A stretch of DNA of 64,000 nt from positions 186,001 to 250,000 of the forward strand of contig CAJQUW010016158.1 in the NCBI GenBank assembly GCA_907163375.1, read 5' to 3'. A model generated the notes under the pieces. That model did not search any database, was not told the origin of the DNA, and worked only from the letters and a program-made list of their open reading frames with translations. The DNA is from Prostheceraeus crozeri (lineage: Eukaryota > Platyhelminthes > Polycladida > Euryleptidae). A program made the position numbers and the translations under genes. Every line of letters starts with the position of its first letter. The stretch's first letter is position 1. Below are positions 24,781 to 34,648 of the stretch, piece by piece.

Positions 24781-25639
24781 AAAGGTGAAGTTCATTTTAA
24801 GCAATGCGTGGGATGATGTGATCTAGGACATCTTGATAAACAAGTGACTTAGTTTTTAACATCGAGGACTAGATAACTTTGAAAAATTAAACCTTCCTTT
24901 TCTACATCCGTGATCATGCTGTCCGTTGGCCAGCGAAATATATCGGGAAAACAATAAATTAATGACAACATTTTGGCCCTTTCTCTAAACATTTAAATTA
25001 AATATTCATGGGCTTTTTTGAAAACAGATTGAACTACGTTTGAGTCACTCGCCAACTCTAAATTTCCTGAATGCCCACCATAAGCTCTCTCGTGGCACCC
25101 CATCGAAACCCTTCTCCTTATCAGCGAATTCGAAGTAGATATCATTCCTCTTGCTGCAGTATTTTTTCATGCATTTGACGGACAATGAGTAAAGCATCGG
25201 TTGTGCCTTCAAGTAAAAAAAGCAAAATGCATAGGATCGAACGTAGCCTGATTCCTGATTAGAGTCACAGTAATTCGCTCATCAGGGACTTTCTGCACAG
25301 GATCAAGCATCTTCAGGCCTTGTTAGTTATCACACTTTAGTGCGTCATTCCTTTGAAGCAGTTAACCAGACAAGAGAGACACCATTCCTGTGGAGCTTCG
25401 AGTCTTGTAAGAAACAACAAAATGGCTGATGCTGCGGTGCATTTCGACACAGCTACACGGTGATTACGGATAAGATGATCCCACTAATGTAAGAGCGAGA
25501 AGGAACAAAATATCAGCAAGAGCATTCTATGAAGGCATCAAGCTTAATAGCGGTATCATATTCAACAACAGCATTTAATCCTAAGTCAAACTTAAGTCAG
25601 TTCCTGAAGCTCAGCTTCAGAGAACCACTTTCGAGCCAC
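24781..25639. other. No gene seen (intronic)
   Basis: Part of the Tudor-gene intron. It may include decayed LINE sequence just before 25640, but I could not support it frame by frame. Confidence 0.4.
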
Positions 25640-26097
25640 ATGTTTCTCTTTCTTTAGACTCAATGCGTCGATGGTTTCATCATCCAATTAATGCGCTGGC
25701 TCAAAAATCGTGGGACAAAGTTGTGATTGAGACTAAGTATAACACTCTTCTTTCAAACTTGGATCAGATATCAAAAGCCCGACTATTAGGTGCTTATCAT
25801 CACTGTATGCCAGCAGCTCGCTAAACACAATCCCTGCTCCCTCAATTGCAACCTGTCTTGCTAATGAAACATTCCGTGTAGGTGTTGCACTACGTATATG
25901 TGGAGAAGTTTGTCAACCTCATCGCTGCCGATGTGGACATATTGTGGACACACTTGGACATCACGCACTATCTTGGTCATTTGGTGCTGGCCGTCCTCCG
26001 CGACATGCAGCGATAATTAATGACATCATTCGCCGTGCTCTAAATGTAGCAGGTGTCCCAACCATCTTGGAACTTATTGGACTGGCCCGCGAAGATG
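25640..26097 (+). pseudogene. LINE ORF2 C-terminal region, 5-prime piece
   Basis: Translated pieces read INALAQKSWDKVVIETKYNTL, then in a shifted frame NETFRVGVALRICGEVCQPHRCRCGHIVDTLGHHALSW. These lead into the conserved block GVPTILELIGLAREDGKR. This matches the C-terminal part of a common animal non-LTR element, where a cysteine motif precedes a nuclease-like RPDG..WD segment. The block breaks at 26097 because a hAT element inserted there, and it resumes at 51680. At least one frameshift near 25860 shows that the LINE was already dead. Confidence 0.6.
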
Positions 26098-26650
26098 GAA
26101 AGAGACAGTGGCGGCTCGTGACATTTGGTCCAGGTGGGGCATAAGCATGAAAATTTTACATAATCAAAATCTAATCTGAAAGGATCTTATTTTGTAAATG
26201 AAAAGCAAAGAATATGTTAGCAACATGCTATACATGTGTAAGTCTATGTCACTGCATTTAGTTACACGGTTGAAGCAACATTTTGTCTATCATTCAGGCT
26301 TTGAATGAAGATTACAGATACCGAAGGGTATTGTATGCTGATTCATGGACTGATCGCTGGTGCTAACCTCACATCACCTCACTCAGTAAAAAGGGAATCG
26401 CAATGCATTGTCTTTGCATTGACGGTTAACCAATCAGAAGCGTTAGGGCTCCCTCTCGAGTGCCCATTCTGTGACGCATTCATCGCGTGTTAATTCTGTC
26501 CTCTGTCTATTCGCTCAGATCGTGAAATGAACCACTCTCACGTCATCTCAATCTCAATGCTTGGGCGCGCTCATCAGTCTTGAAAACGATTGATGGATTC
26601 TGCTAGCGTCACTGTCGCGCAAATGGAATACCGTATTTACTCGAATAAAC

Positions 26651-27981
26651 GCCCGGGCGTTTATTTAAATTTTTAGATTTTATGATGGGCGGTTATTTGA
26701 GGCTGGGCGTTTATTCGAGATGGGCGTTTATTTTGAAGAGATTAAATTGTGCGTAATATTTTTGGTTTGATATACATATTTGTATATTGTTCAGATTACA
26801 GTTTACTTAATTAGCGCATTTAAACTTTTTCTCTTATCTTTTTTTACTTTACTTTATACATACTTTATTTCATTACTTTATAATTTATCTTACTTCTTTT
26901 ACTTAATAGATAGAATCTATAGAAATTTTATTATATCTATTTCAGTTTGATAATCAACATACCGGTATATGAAAAGAACAAGCAGTTAGGCAAACGCACT
27001 ATCTATGTTTGGAATTTTTTGGCCAATTTTTACGAAATGTTATTTGGCATCTAATATCTTTTTTTCGTTGCAATTACTTTTTTGCCCAGCCCAGAAATGC
27101 CCAGTATTTACACAAAAATTATCAGTTATAGAACCAAAAACAACGCTTTTATTCACAGAAGTACAATTTCATTGTTCAGTTTGATTCATCAGAATCACAC
27201 CAAGAGGAATCGAACTCCTCCTCTGCCTCACAACTGTCTGAAGCATCATTGTCAATAGTGTCACAACACTCGAATTCATCATCACTGAGATCAACACTCA
27301 CTGGTATCCCTTTAGCGCCCGGGCGTTTATTTAAATTTTTAGATTTTATGATGGGCGGTTATTTGAGGCTGGGCGTTTATTCGAGATGGGCGTTTATTTT
27401 GAAGAGATTAAATTGTGCGTAATATTTTTGGTTTGATATACATATTTGTATATTGTTCAGATTACAGTTTACTTAATTAGCGCATTTAAACTTTTTCTCT
27501 TATCTTTTTTTACTTTACTTTATACATACTTTATTTCATTACTTTATAATTTATCTTACTTCTTTTACTTAATAGATAGAATCTATAGAAATTTTATTAT
27601 ATCTATTTCAGTTTGATAATCAACATACCGGTATATGAAAAGAACAAGCAGTTAGGCAAACGCACTATCTATGTTTGGAATTTTTTGGCCAATTTTTACG
27701 AAATGTTATTTGGCATCTAATATCTTTTTTCGTTGCAATTACTTTTTTGCCCAGCCCAGAAATGCCCAGTATTTACACAAAAATTATCAGTTATAGAACC
27801 AAAAACAACGCTTTTATTCACAGAAGTACAATTTCATTGTTCAGTTTGATTCATCAGAATCACACCAAGAGGAATCGAACTCCTCCTCTGCCTCACAACT
27901 GTCTGAAGCATCATTGTCAATAGTGTCACAACACTCGAATTCATCATCACTGAGATCAACACTCACTGGTATCCCTTTAGC
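26651..27981. repeat. Recent 666-bp tandem duplication in the pogo-type element
   Basis: 26651-27316 and 27317-27981 are nearly identical head-to-tail copies; I saw a one-base difference in a T run. The junction shares a GCGCCCGGGCG-like microhomology. The duplicated block covers the subterminal repeats and the last ~45 codons of the transposase, so copy 1 carries an orphan C-terminus. Confidence 0.9.
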
Positions 27982-28360
27982 GCGTTCCTCCTTCAAAAGC
28001 TGCAGCCCGAAATTATTCTCATTGGTCTTGAAGCAATGTATGAGGTCATCTTCTGACCCGTCGAGATTTGTTGTAATAGCACAGTGCTTCATTGAGTGAC
28101 AAATCTGCTCGGTTGGAATGTTCTTCCAGCTTTCATGGATCCATTCAACAATTTTTACAAAAGAAGGGGGCCTCATATTTCCATTCTTTGAATAGGTATG
28201 TTCTCCTGATGTAAGCCATTCAGTGTAAAATTTCTTTATACTAGTTTTCAGAGATTTATTCCATGAAATGTCGGGAGCTTGTATCAGAGAAGTACAGCCA
28301 GCAGGAACGATTGCGCAATCCAAGCGAAAATTTCGCATCGTCGCTTTTGTTTCAGACGAC
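27841..28360 (-). CDS. pogo/Tigger-like transposase, C-terminal half
   Basis: These 171 codons follow directly from the half at 50382-51241 once the Polinton and one copy of its 6-bp duplication are left out. The part starts SETKATMRNFRLDC and holds the third catalytic aspartate in CTSLIQAPDISWNK (residue ~315 of the whole protein, 35 residues after the second Asp, as in pogo DD35D enzymes). An acidic tail ends DSDESN before the TGA at 27841-27843. The open frame also runs back into the Polinton terminal repeat, but that part is chance. Plain DNA-transposon gene interrupted by an insertion. Confidence 0.88.
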
Positions 28361-30195
28361 AGTAGTAAGGAAGTGACAAACACCAGATAGCGCAAGATGG
28401 CCGCCATCGCTGAGCCCCCCTCCCCCTCCCCCTCCCCTCCCCCCCTCTGGAACGGCAGAGTGTCGTGGTGCTTCGGGTCTGAGTGTCGTGGTGGACTTGG
28501 GCGACCGCCAGGATTAGTCTTGAGGCTATAGTGTGTGATGTTTTTCGTGCTGAATGTTGGGTTGTAAAATGGGTTGTTTCGAGTGGAAGGAGTGGTCGGA
28601 TGAGGTAGGGTGAGTTTCAAGGCAATCGGTGAGAAAAAATTTTCAACATTTTTCGAAAAAACGACAGAGTTAGAATTTGGGACGTTTTGGTGTGTAGCGC
28701 CCAAACGAACCATCGGATGAGAAAACGGAGGCCAGATTCGGATTCAGCGTGAAATTCTGCATCGGTAGGGTGAGTTTCAAGTCAATCGGAGAGAAAAATT
28801 TTTCGCTCACTGACTCCCCCCCCCTGGACAGCTTCCTTCGATTTTGGCTTCCAGTGGACGGATTTTGTCGTGCCATAGCTCGTTTGAAAGCTAAGAGTGA
28901 GACAAATTCACTGAAAGAATCGGCTTGTTCCTATCTGTCTTCGTTTAGATGTGAGACGCCATTTAAGATTTTGAGACATTGGCGAAAAACGACAGAGTTA
29001 GAATTTGGGACGTTTTGGGCTGTAGCTTCAAAACGAAGCATCGGATTGGAAAACGGATTTCAGATTTGGAATCAGCGTGAAATTCTTTATCTGTATGGTG
29101 AGTTTCAAGGCAATCGGCGAGAAAAAATTTTCAACATTTTTCGAAAAAATGACAGAGTTAGAATTTTTGCGATGGCTGCCTACTGTACAGCCAAAACGAA
29201 GCATCGGATGGGAAAACGGAGGCCAGATTCGGATTCAGCGTCAAATTCTACATGGAAATGGCATATTTCCAGCTCAATCGGAGAGAAAAAATTTTCGCTG
29301 CCTCCCCCCCCCTCTGGACAGCTTGCTTCGATTTTGGCTTCCAGTGGACGGATTATGTCGTGCGATAGCTCGTTTGAAAGCTAAGAGTGAGACAAATTCA
29401 GTGAAAGAATCGGCTTGTTCCTATCTGTCTTCGTTCAAAAGTTAGAGCGGTTACAAGATTTTAGGTCGGAGCTCGCTTACCTGAAAAAATCCTAAGTGTC
29501 AGAGTGACTTTGTATGGGTAAAATTTTGAAAATTTTCCAAAGTGTGGAATTTCGACCTGGGACCGTCACCAAAACATTTTTCATCAAATTCTGAAATTTC
29601 ACTGACCTCCCCCCCCTCTGGACAGCTTGCTTCGATTTTGGCTTCCAGTGGATGGATTTTGTCGTGCGATAGCTCGTTTGAAAGCTAAGAGTGAGACAAA
29701 TTCAGTGAAAGAATCGGCTTGTTCCTATCTGTCTTCGTTTAGATGTGAGACGCCATTTAAGATTTTGGGACATTGGCGAAAAACGACAGAGTTAGAATTT
29801 GGGACGTTTTGGTGTGTAGCGCCCAAACGAACCATCGGATGAGAAAACGGAGGCCAGATTCGGATTCAGCGTGAAATTCTGCATCGGTAGGGTGAGTTTC
29901 AAGTCAATCGGAGAGAAAAATTTTTCGCTGACCTCCCCCCCCCCTCTGTACAGCTTGCTTCGATTTTGGCTTCCAGTGGACGGATTTTGTCGTGCGATAG
30001 CTCGTTTGAAAGCTAAGAGTGAGACAAATTCAGTGAAAGAATCGGCTTGTTCCTATCTGTCTTCGTTTAGATGTGAGACGCCATTTAAGATTTTGGGACA
30101 TTGGCGAAAAACGACAGAGTTAGAATTTGGGACGTTTTGGACTCTAGCTTCAAAACGAAGGCTCGGATGGGTAAACGGAGGCCAGATTTAGAATC
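28361..30195. repeat. Polinton left terminal inverted repeat, modular
   Basis: About 1.8 kb pairs with 48870-50381. The inner part is built from four copies of a ~330-bp module (CTTCGATTTTGGCTTCCAGT blocks near 28831, 29326, 29630 and 29961), separated by C-rich runs. Open frames here are by-products of the repeats. Confidence 0.88.
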
Positions 30196-30204
30196 AGCTT
30201 GATG

Positions 30205-30364
30205 TTATTGTCCAATGAGGATCATCATCCAATGAGAATCAAGCATTTCTGTATAAATAGCGAGCCTTCCACAGTGAGAATCATTCCATCGTTGAATCAT
30301 ACGAGTGACGGACGCACATTTTCTCTCTCTCTCTAGTTCCCTGTTCTATTATCCAACTAAAATG
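30205..30364 (+). promoter_or_regulatory. Polinton left inward promoter and leader
   Basis: Two CCAAT boxes (30212-30216, 30229-30233) precede TATAAAT at 30252. Next come a leader block at 30294-30317 (GAATCATACGAGTGACG..) and a CT-rich tract. An ATG at 30362-30364 follows, immediately before GTAAGT. The same parts occur at matching distances at the polymerase promoter on the opposite strand (46472-46630). Confidence 0.7.
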
Positions 30365-31118
30365 GTAAGTCGCTATTGAACGTAAACTTAATACAATCTT
30401 TTTTCATTTTCAGGCATCTACTCCATCTGCTGCACTAGTAGGACAAAATGGCGGTCAAACGATACAAGGTTCGCTACGATCAGATCATCTACAACTGAGG
30501 CCAGTGGAAGAAACATCCAAGGTACATAATCCTACACCGCTACAGCGTAAATTTAAACAAGCCTTGCGTTATGACGATCATAGCGTAGTACTCCAAACGG
30601 GAATGCTCCCTTCCACGGATGTCAAGATAATGCACAATCAGTATGGGGACTACATACTGATCCCCGTGAGTCCGTACATTCGCCACCAACTTGATATTAT
30701 TGAGGAGTACGTGACATTAAATATGGACATTCCTACTCCTCTTGCTCAAGAGTGGAAGGCGAGAGATGACAAGGATACTCCCTATAGAAAGATTTGGGAT
30801 GGTAATCACATTTGCCTACCGGTATCACATTGGTGTACTTACTATAAGAAGGATGGAGATCAGTCAATACCCATCACATGCGACGAGCTCGGAGAAGGTA
30901 CTTGGGATATCCTTTTCAAAGTGAATGGGCTATATTATGGTCGACACAAAGATAATAAAATAGCCTCTCTCTCCATGCATATGGAATCCATCCTATATAT
31001 TCCGAAACCACCCAACGTGGACGACATAATTGATCAAATCCTTAACAGCAGTGGTACGAAGCGCAAGTCGGAGAAGAATGCTACATCAAAACGCAAATCA
31101 AAGAAGGAGAATTACTAG
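30362..31118 (+). CDS. Polinton protein with lysine-rich tail, function unknown
   Basis: The main exon is 30414-31118 (234 codons). It appears to be preceded by an ATG-only coding exon (30362-30364) and a 49-bp GT..AG intron, and no in-frame ATG sits near the start of the main exon. The fold looks beta-rich (YGDYILIPVSPYI, TWDILFKVNGLYYG, SMHMESILYIP) and the C-terminus is lysine-rich (KRKSEKNATSKRKSKKENY). A single-stranded-DNA-binding role would suit the position and shape, but I see no diagnostic motif. It is the first gene of the left transcription unit. Confidence 0.55.
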
Positions 31119-31152
31119 TCCTTTCCTAACTCTACCCTATGACAATTCGCTT

Positions 31153-31278
31153 ATGTGCTTTGAGTGTCGTAGACGTGGTCTTATTAGATACATTTTACTT
31201 CTTCGTTGCCATCATATCATTTGTGTATTTTGTCGTGAAAAGCATCGATGTAATTCTTCATTTTGTAATATGTTATAG
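31153..31278 (+). CDS. Small RING-like cysteine-rich ORF in the Polinton
   Basis: 41 aa from an ATG, with the metal-ligand pattern CFEC, then CHHIICVFC, then two later cysteines. This resembles a compact RING finger. It lies between the first gene and the exonuclease-like gene. It may be a short zinc-binding accessory protein; the small size makes it uncertain. Confidence 0.35.
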   Translation: MCFECRRRGLIRYILLLRCHHIICVFCREKHRCNSSFCNML

Positions 31279-31330
31279 AACGTTTCCTTAGATGTGTAAA
31301 TTTCCGTTTTAGGCTTCTATCATCATTTTT

Positions 31331-31861
31331 ATGGATTGTGAGGGTGAACCTGTACAGGAGCTCAGTGCTATTGCTATGAACAATTGGACATATCAGATTG
31401 TTAGTGTCTATCATCATCATGCCAACTGCGATCCCAATGTTGATCAATGGGCGAGAAAACACATTCATGGACTTAATCTGAAATATTTGCAAGACTATGG
31501 CTTTTCTTGTGAAAGTGCTCTTCTTATTGACTTTAAACGATGGTTAGCTGCTTTCAATGTTATACGCATCTTTTGTAATAATCCTGGTAAGGAGAGGAAA
31601 GTATTTCCCAATCTAATCATTGATGATATTTTGCTCCCACCTTGGGATAGTAGAGTGAATCAACATTATCATGAAGTTACGAAACGTTTTAAGGATTTGT
31701 GTGTTCCTATTTTGTCTGTTCGTTGTAGTAGCTACGTTCATAACCAATGCTTCTTTCCTCCTTACCTCAACACTGCCAAAGTCCTGTATGGTTATCATTG
31801 CTCGCTGTATGATAGTTATCAGCTGTATCTATTTTATCTCTTTCAAACCATTGATTTATAA
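31331..31861 (+). CDS. DEDDh (DnaQ-like) 3'-5' exonuclease-like protein in the Polinton
   Basis: 176 aa with an ATG start. The N-terminus MDCEGEPVQELSAI has the D-x-E of motif Exo I (D2, E4). FCNNPGKE could supply the Exo II region, and YHCSLYDSYQLYL gives H-x4-D, the Exo III signature of DEDDh nucleases. Known family members trim DNA or RNA 3' ends with two metal ions. Its separate coding next to a polymerase that has its own exonuclease motifs suggests another job, such as end processing or RNA trimming. The assignment rests on motifs only. Confidence 0.5.
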   Translation: MDCEGEPVQELSAIAMNNWTYQIVSVYHHHANCDPNVDQWARKHIHGLNLKYLQDYGFSCESALLIDFKRWLAAFNVIRIFCNNPGKERKVFPNLIIDDILLPPWDSRVNQHYHEVTKRFKDLCVPILSVRCSSYVHNQCFFPPYLNTAKVLYGYHCSLYDSYQLYLFYLFQTIDL

Positions 31862-31948
31862 TGCATGCTTGTTACCGTTATTCAATAAATGTTACTATGA
31901 GAAGAGTTGTTGTTTTCATGCAATGGATGGGTTAGTTAAAGGGCGATC

Positions 31949-32359
31949 ATGTCTTTCTCAAACGACTGCGGAACATTACGTTTTCATAGGCAAAGTTTAA
32001 AAGGAGCTGTTCAAGATTATGTGATAAATTTTCATAAAGATGAGACCGACATCGAAGCAGTGGTCGATGATGCTAGCACTCTATTTCTAGAGTTAATGAA
32101 TACATTCTCTGATAGCATTGTCATGGCGCGATTAGTTGCGAAAATTAAGTTTAGTCATTTTGGAAAGGAAGAGGTGGAAAGTCGCTCTTTCCATTTTGCT
32201 TCTTATTCAATGGAAGTGGTAGATCACCCCGAAGAATTTTTTAAAAGACATATGATAAAAATTGCTGAACGTCTTAACGCATTTAACCATCATGGTAGCA
32301 GTCTAGTGATTGAAGCGATTTCAGATATTCACATTCAACTTTCCATAAAGAAAAATTGA
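31949..32359 (+). CDS. Stand-alone relative of the Polinton polymerase N-terminal region
   Basis: 136 aa from an ATG. It aligns along most of its length with the region of the element's own polymerase between its zinc fingers and the nuclease domains. Shared landmarks are the A..VAKIKF / A.IYLKIKY strand, FHFASYSMEVVD / FHIPSSPATEVVD, a following W/F..H helix, and LNAFN..SSL / IDKFN..SGL. This suggests a duplicated domain that now acts alone, perhaps as a replication-complex adaptor. The next gene starts 2 bases after its stop. Confidence 0.55.
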   Translation: MSFSNDCGTLRFHRQSLKGAVQDYVINFHKDETDIEAVVDDASTLFLELMNTFSDSIVMARLVAKIKFSHFGKEEVESRSFHFASYSMEVVDHPEEFFKRHMIKIAERLNAFNHHGSSLVIEAISDIHIQLSIKKN

Positions 32360-32361
32360 AA

Positions 32362-32685
32362 ATGCAGTGGTACTTGATTGTAGCACAACTGGTTTTCGAG
32401 CTATGTCTGCTCACTCTCGAAGTATATTCCTTCTGTACATGCGTCTATTATTTAGAAAAGGCTAGCAAATTCATATCTTCAAAAAGACTTGCTATAGACA
32501 TCAGTAACGGTGAAACTATGTGTTGCGATGTATGTAAGCGAAAGGATGGAAATGAAAAGCGCATCTTCAAGAGATGTAAGCATGCTTTTTGTCAACGCTG
32601 TTTCATACGTAATTGCATTCAACTTTGCCAATGTAACCACTGTGACATTGCTCATTTCGAGTGTCACTTATGTTGCAATAGTTAG
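32362..32685 (+). CDS. Membrane-anchored RING-type protein in the Polinton
   Basis: 107 aa. The ATG at 32362 sits 2 nt after the previous stop. An N-terminal hydrophobic segment (residues ~4-30) may span a membrane. The C-terminal half has a RING-like ligand order: CCDVC, then RCKHAFCQRC, then CQCNHC. RING proteins are typically ubiquitin ligases, and virus-like elements often carry them to alter host proteins. The function here is inferred from the motif only. Confidence 0.5.
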   Translation: MQWYLIVAQLVFELCLLTLEVYSFCTCVYYLEKASKFISSKRLAIDISNGETMCCDVCKRKDGNEKRIFKRCKHAFCQRCFIRNCIQLCQCNHCDIAHFECHLCCNS

Positions 32686-32736
32686 TACCTATGCAAATGT
32701 GGTAAAGATAGGTTTTAGCAAAGACTAACACGGAAA

Positions 32737-33093
32737 ATGGCGAAACGTAAAATGACGAAACGTAAAAGTCAAAAGTTTTCTTCAGCCATTCAAGCTCTCC
32801 GACGAATGAAAGCAAATCAGCGATACAATGCTATACGACATGCTAACGATAAATTCATTTGTGAAATTATTTCTCATGTGAGGAAGTTGAGGACGAAGAA
32901 ATTAGCGCCAAAACAACGAAAGTTACTTAAGCGATATGCTACGAAATTGCGTTTCATCTCCAATCCTAAAGTCGCCCTTCAAAGAAAGAGGAAAACTCTA
33001 ACACAAAAGGGCGGTTTCCTTTCAGCAATACTTCCAATGATAGCTCCTGCCGTGGGCAACCTATTGGGAAATATCTTTGGCTCTAAGCGTTAA
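32737..33093 (+). CDS. Basic protein with hydrophobic C-terminus, likely virion component
   Basis: 118 aa. The body is strongly basic and is followed by a conserved-looking KGGFLSAILPMIAPAVGNLLG amphipathic segment and a basic end. This architecture recalls small core or membrane-active proteins of adenoviruses and Polintons. It is placed just before the packaging ATPase. Probably a DNA-condensing or membrane-acting virion protein; the exact orthology is unknown. Confidence 0.5.
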   Translation: MAKRKMTKRKSQKFSSAIQALRRMKANQRYNAIRHANDKFICEIISHVRKLRTKKLAPKQRKLLKRYATKLRFISNPKVALQRKRKTLTQKGGFLSAILPMIAPAVGNLLGNIFGSKR

Positions 33094-33124
33094 TTATGCA
33101 AATGTTGAGTCTCAAAGTAATAAA

Positions 33125-33742
33125 ATGGATTTCAGACTTCAATGTGATAAAGTTCTGACTGTATCAGGTCCATCTCATGCAGGTAAAACTGTTTTCACGC
33201 TGAATTTATTGGATAAAAGAAGGGAGTTGTTTAAGGAAGCTATCAATCGAGTGATTTGGTGCTATGGTATTTATCAACCGTCGCTGTTTCAGGAATTGCA
33301 AAGTCGCAACTTTATTAGACATGAAGGAATTATTCCAGTGGATAAACTTCAGTCTAATGATGTTGTTGTATTGGATGATTTATTAAAAGAAAGTAAGAAT
33401 TCAAAAGATGTTACAGATATGTTCACTCGCGCAGCACACCATAAAAGGTGTTTTATCATCTATATTACACAAAATTTGTTTCCTGATGGAAAAGAAGCTC
33501 GTACACGAAACCTGAATACACACTATTATGCTATTTTCAAGAATCCGCGAGATAAAAGTCAATTTGAAATTTTAGCGCGACAAGTTGCACCCAGAGGATC
33601 AAAAGCCTTAATTGAAATTTTTCAAGCAGCTACTGAAAAACCATACGGTTACTTATTCATTGACTTTACGCAAGAGTGTCCGGAAGAATTTAGATTTCGA
33701 AGTGATATTTTGAAAACTCCCATGATTATCTACAAACTATGA
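33125..33742 (+). CDS. Polinton packaging ATPase (FtsK/HerA, A32-like)
   Basis: 205 aa. I chose the ATG at 33125, with the P-loop directly downstream. Walker A is GPSHAGKT (residues 15-22) and Walker B is VVVLDDLL (D84, D85). ITQNLFPDG after a polar sensor-like region fits the A32-type genome-packaging ATPases of Polintons. Such proteins pump DNA into capsids using ATP. Its stop overlaps the start of the next gene (ATGA). Confidence 0.85.
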   Translation: MDFRLQCDKVLTVSGPSHAGKTVFTLNLLDKRRELFKEAINRVIWCYGIYQPSLFQELQSRNFIRHEGIIPVDKLQSNDVVVLDDLLKESKNSKDVTDMFTRAAHHKRCFIIYITQNLFPDGKEARTRNLNTHYYAIFKNPRDKSQFEILARQVAPRGSKALIEIFQAATEKPYGYLFIDFTQECPEEFRFRSDILKTPMIIYKL

Positions 33743-34431
33743 GTTCTTATTCTCGCATGATTGTTATTCCTCAGGATGAATATGTACAAATGACTGCCAT
33801 GCAGCAAGTAAAGCAACCTCTTGCAAATCAAATGTATAGGAAAGAAATAGATTATCAGCAAAATGTTCACATCAAAGATCCACATCGTGCTGTATTATTA
33901 CAATCGGAAACTGTTGAGCAATTGAAAAACTTGAAGAATAAGATGCGTGACTCTGTATCGACTGCTACACCTTTAGCATCTCGCGCACATGCCATATCTC
34001 TTTTCAACAGTATTGAACCCCATCTCAATGTAAATGATAGAGGAGAAATCATTACAGATAAAAATAAAGTGATTGATGCTTCACGTTATGAAGACTTGAT
34101 TCAGTATGCAACACGTAGAAAGCGCCGTCAGGGCTATGTTCCACCTGGTTGGTCATACTTTCTTAAACTATTGAAAAAGCATAATGTGCCAAAATTTGCT
34201 TTAAATAATGAGACATTGAAAGAACTTGATTCAACAGTGGCTACTACTCCAATGCTTCAGGCGATGAAAATGCCAACAAATTGGTTTAAGACGTCACCTG
34301 CTACATCCCCTCCCACACTCACTAAGCAAACAAGAGGAAGAACTCGACGTAGATCTACATCGCCACTAAAACTGGTAAAAGGAAAACGTAAAACAGCTCC
34401 TCCTAGGAAATACATGTTCTCAGACTATTAA
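33739..34431 (+). CDS. Conserved-type Polinton protein, function unknown
   Basis: 230 aa, start overlapping the ATPase stop. The N-terminal half is helical and probably coiled (VEQLKNLKNKMRDSV). The middle has ATRRKRRQGYVPPGWSYFLKLL, and the C-terminus is basic and proline-rich (SPPTLTKQTRGRTRRRSTSP). Proteins of this shape sit beside the packaging ATPase in many animal Polintons, but I cannot name a function. The position suggests a packaging or core role. Confidence 0.5.
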   Translation: MSSYSRMIVIPQDEYVQMTAMQQVKQPLANQMYRKEIDYQQNVHIKDPHRAVLLQSETVEQLKNLKNKMRDSVSTATPLASRAHAISLFNSIEPHLNVNDRGEIITDKNKVIDASRYEDLIQYATRRKRRQGYVPPGWSYFLKLLKKHNVPKFALNNETLKELDSTVATTPMLQAMKMPTNWFKTSPATSPPTLTKQTRGRTRRRSTSPLKLVKGKRKTAPPRKYMFSDY

Positions 34432-34432
34432 T

Positions 34433-34648
34433 ATGAAGCAGATGTGTTGCTTGCCATGTAATCAGCCGCCAGAGGTGAATGTCGTTGTCACTTGCACTTG
34501 CTGCGCCAGCTCTCATAATGAAACCCCTAAGCAATGTGAACACGATCGCAAAACCGCTAAAGCTAAATGCTGCAGTTGTTGTAAATGTAGAAAGGCAAGA
34601 AAACAAAAAGATGAGAAGGAGGAAAAAGAGTCAGCCGTCATCGACTGA
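34433..34648 (+). CDS. Small cysteine-rich ORF overlapping the integrase start
   Basis: 71 aa; its ATG comes one base after the previous stop. The first 50 residues contain many cysteines (CCLPC, CTCCASS, CCSCCKC), and the end is charged (KARKQKDEKEEKE). It overlaps the likely integrase start by about 38 bp in another frame. The compact spacing supports a real gene. A metal-binding role is a guess. Confidence 0.4.
   Translation: MKQMCCLPCNQPPEVNVVVTCTCCASSHNETPKQCEHDRKTAKAKCCSCCKCRKARKQKDEKEEKESAVID

Noticed and set aside
28361-28713. Extension of the transposase C-terminal frame into the Polinton end
   Set aside because: The open frame crosses the insertion boundary; the part in the terminal repeat is proline-rich by-product sequence, and the true upstream codons lie at 50382-51241.
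28749-30191. Several repeated open frames (sharing LRFWLPVDGFCRAIARLKAKS) as a tandem gene family
   Set aside because: They are translations of the terminal-repeat modules, also seen inverted at 48745-50161; conservation follows the DNA repeat, not a coding frame.
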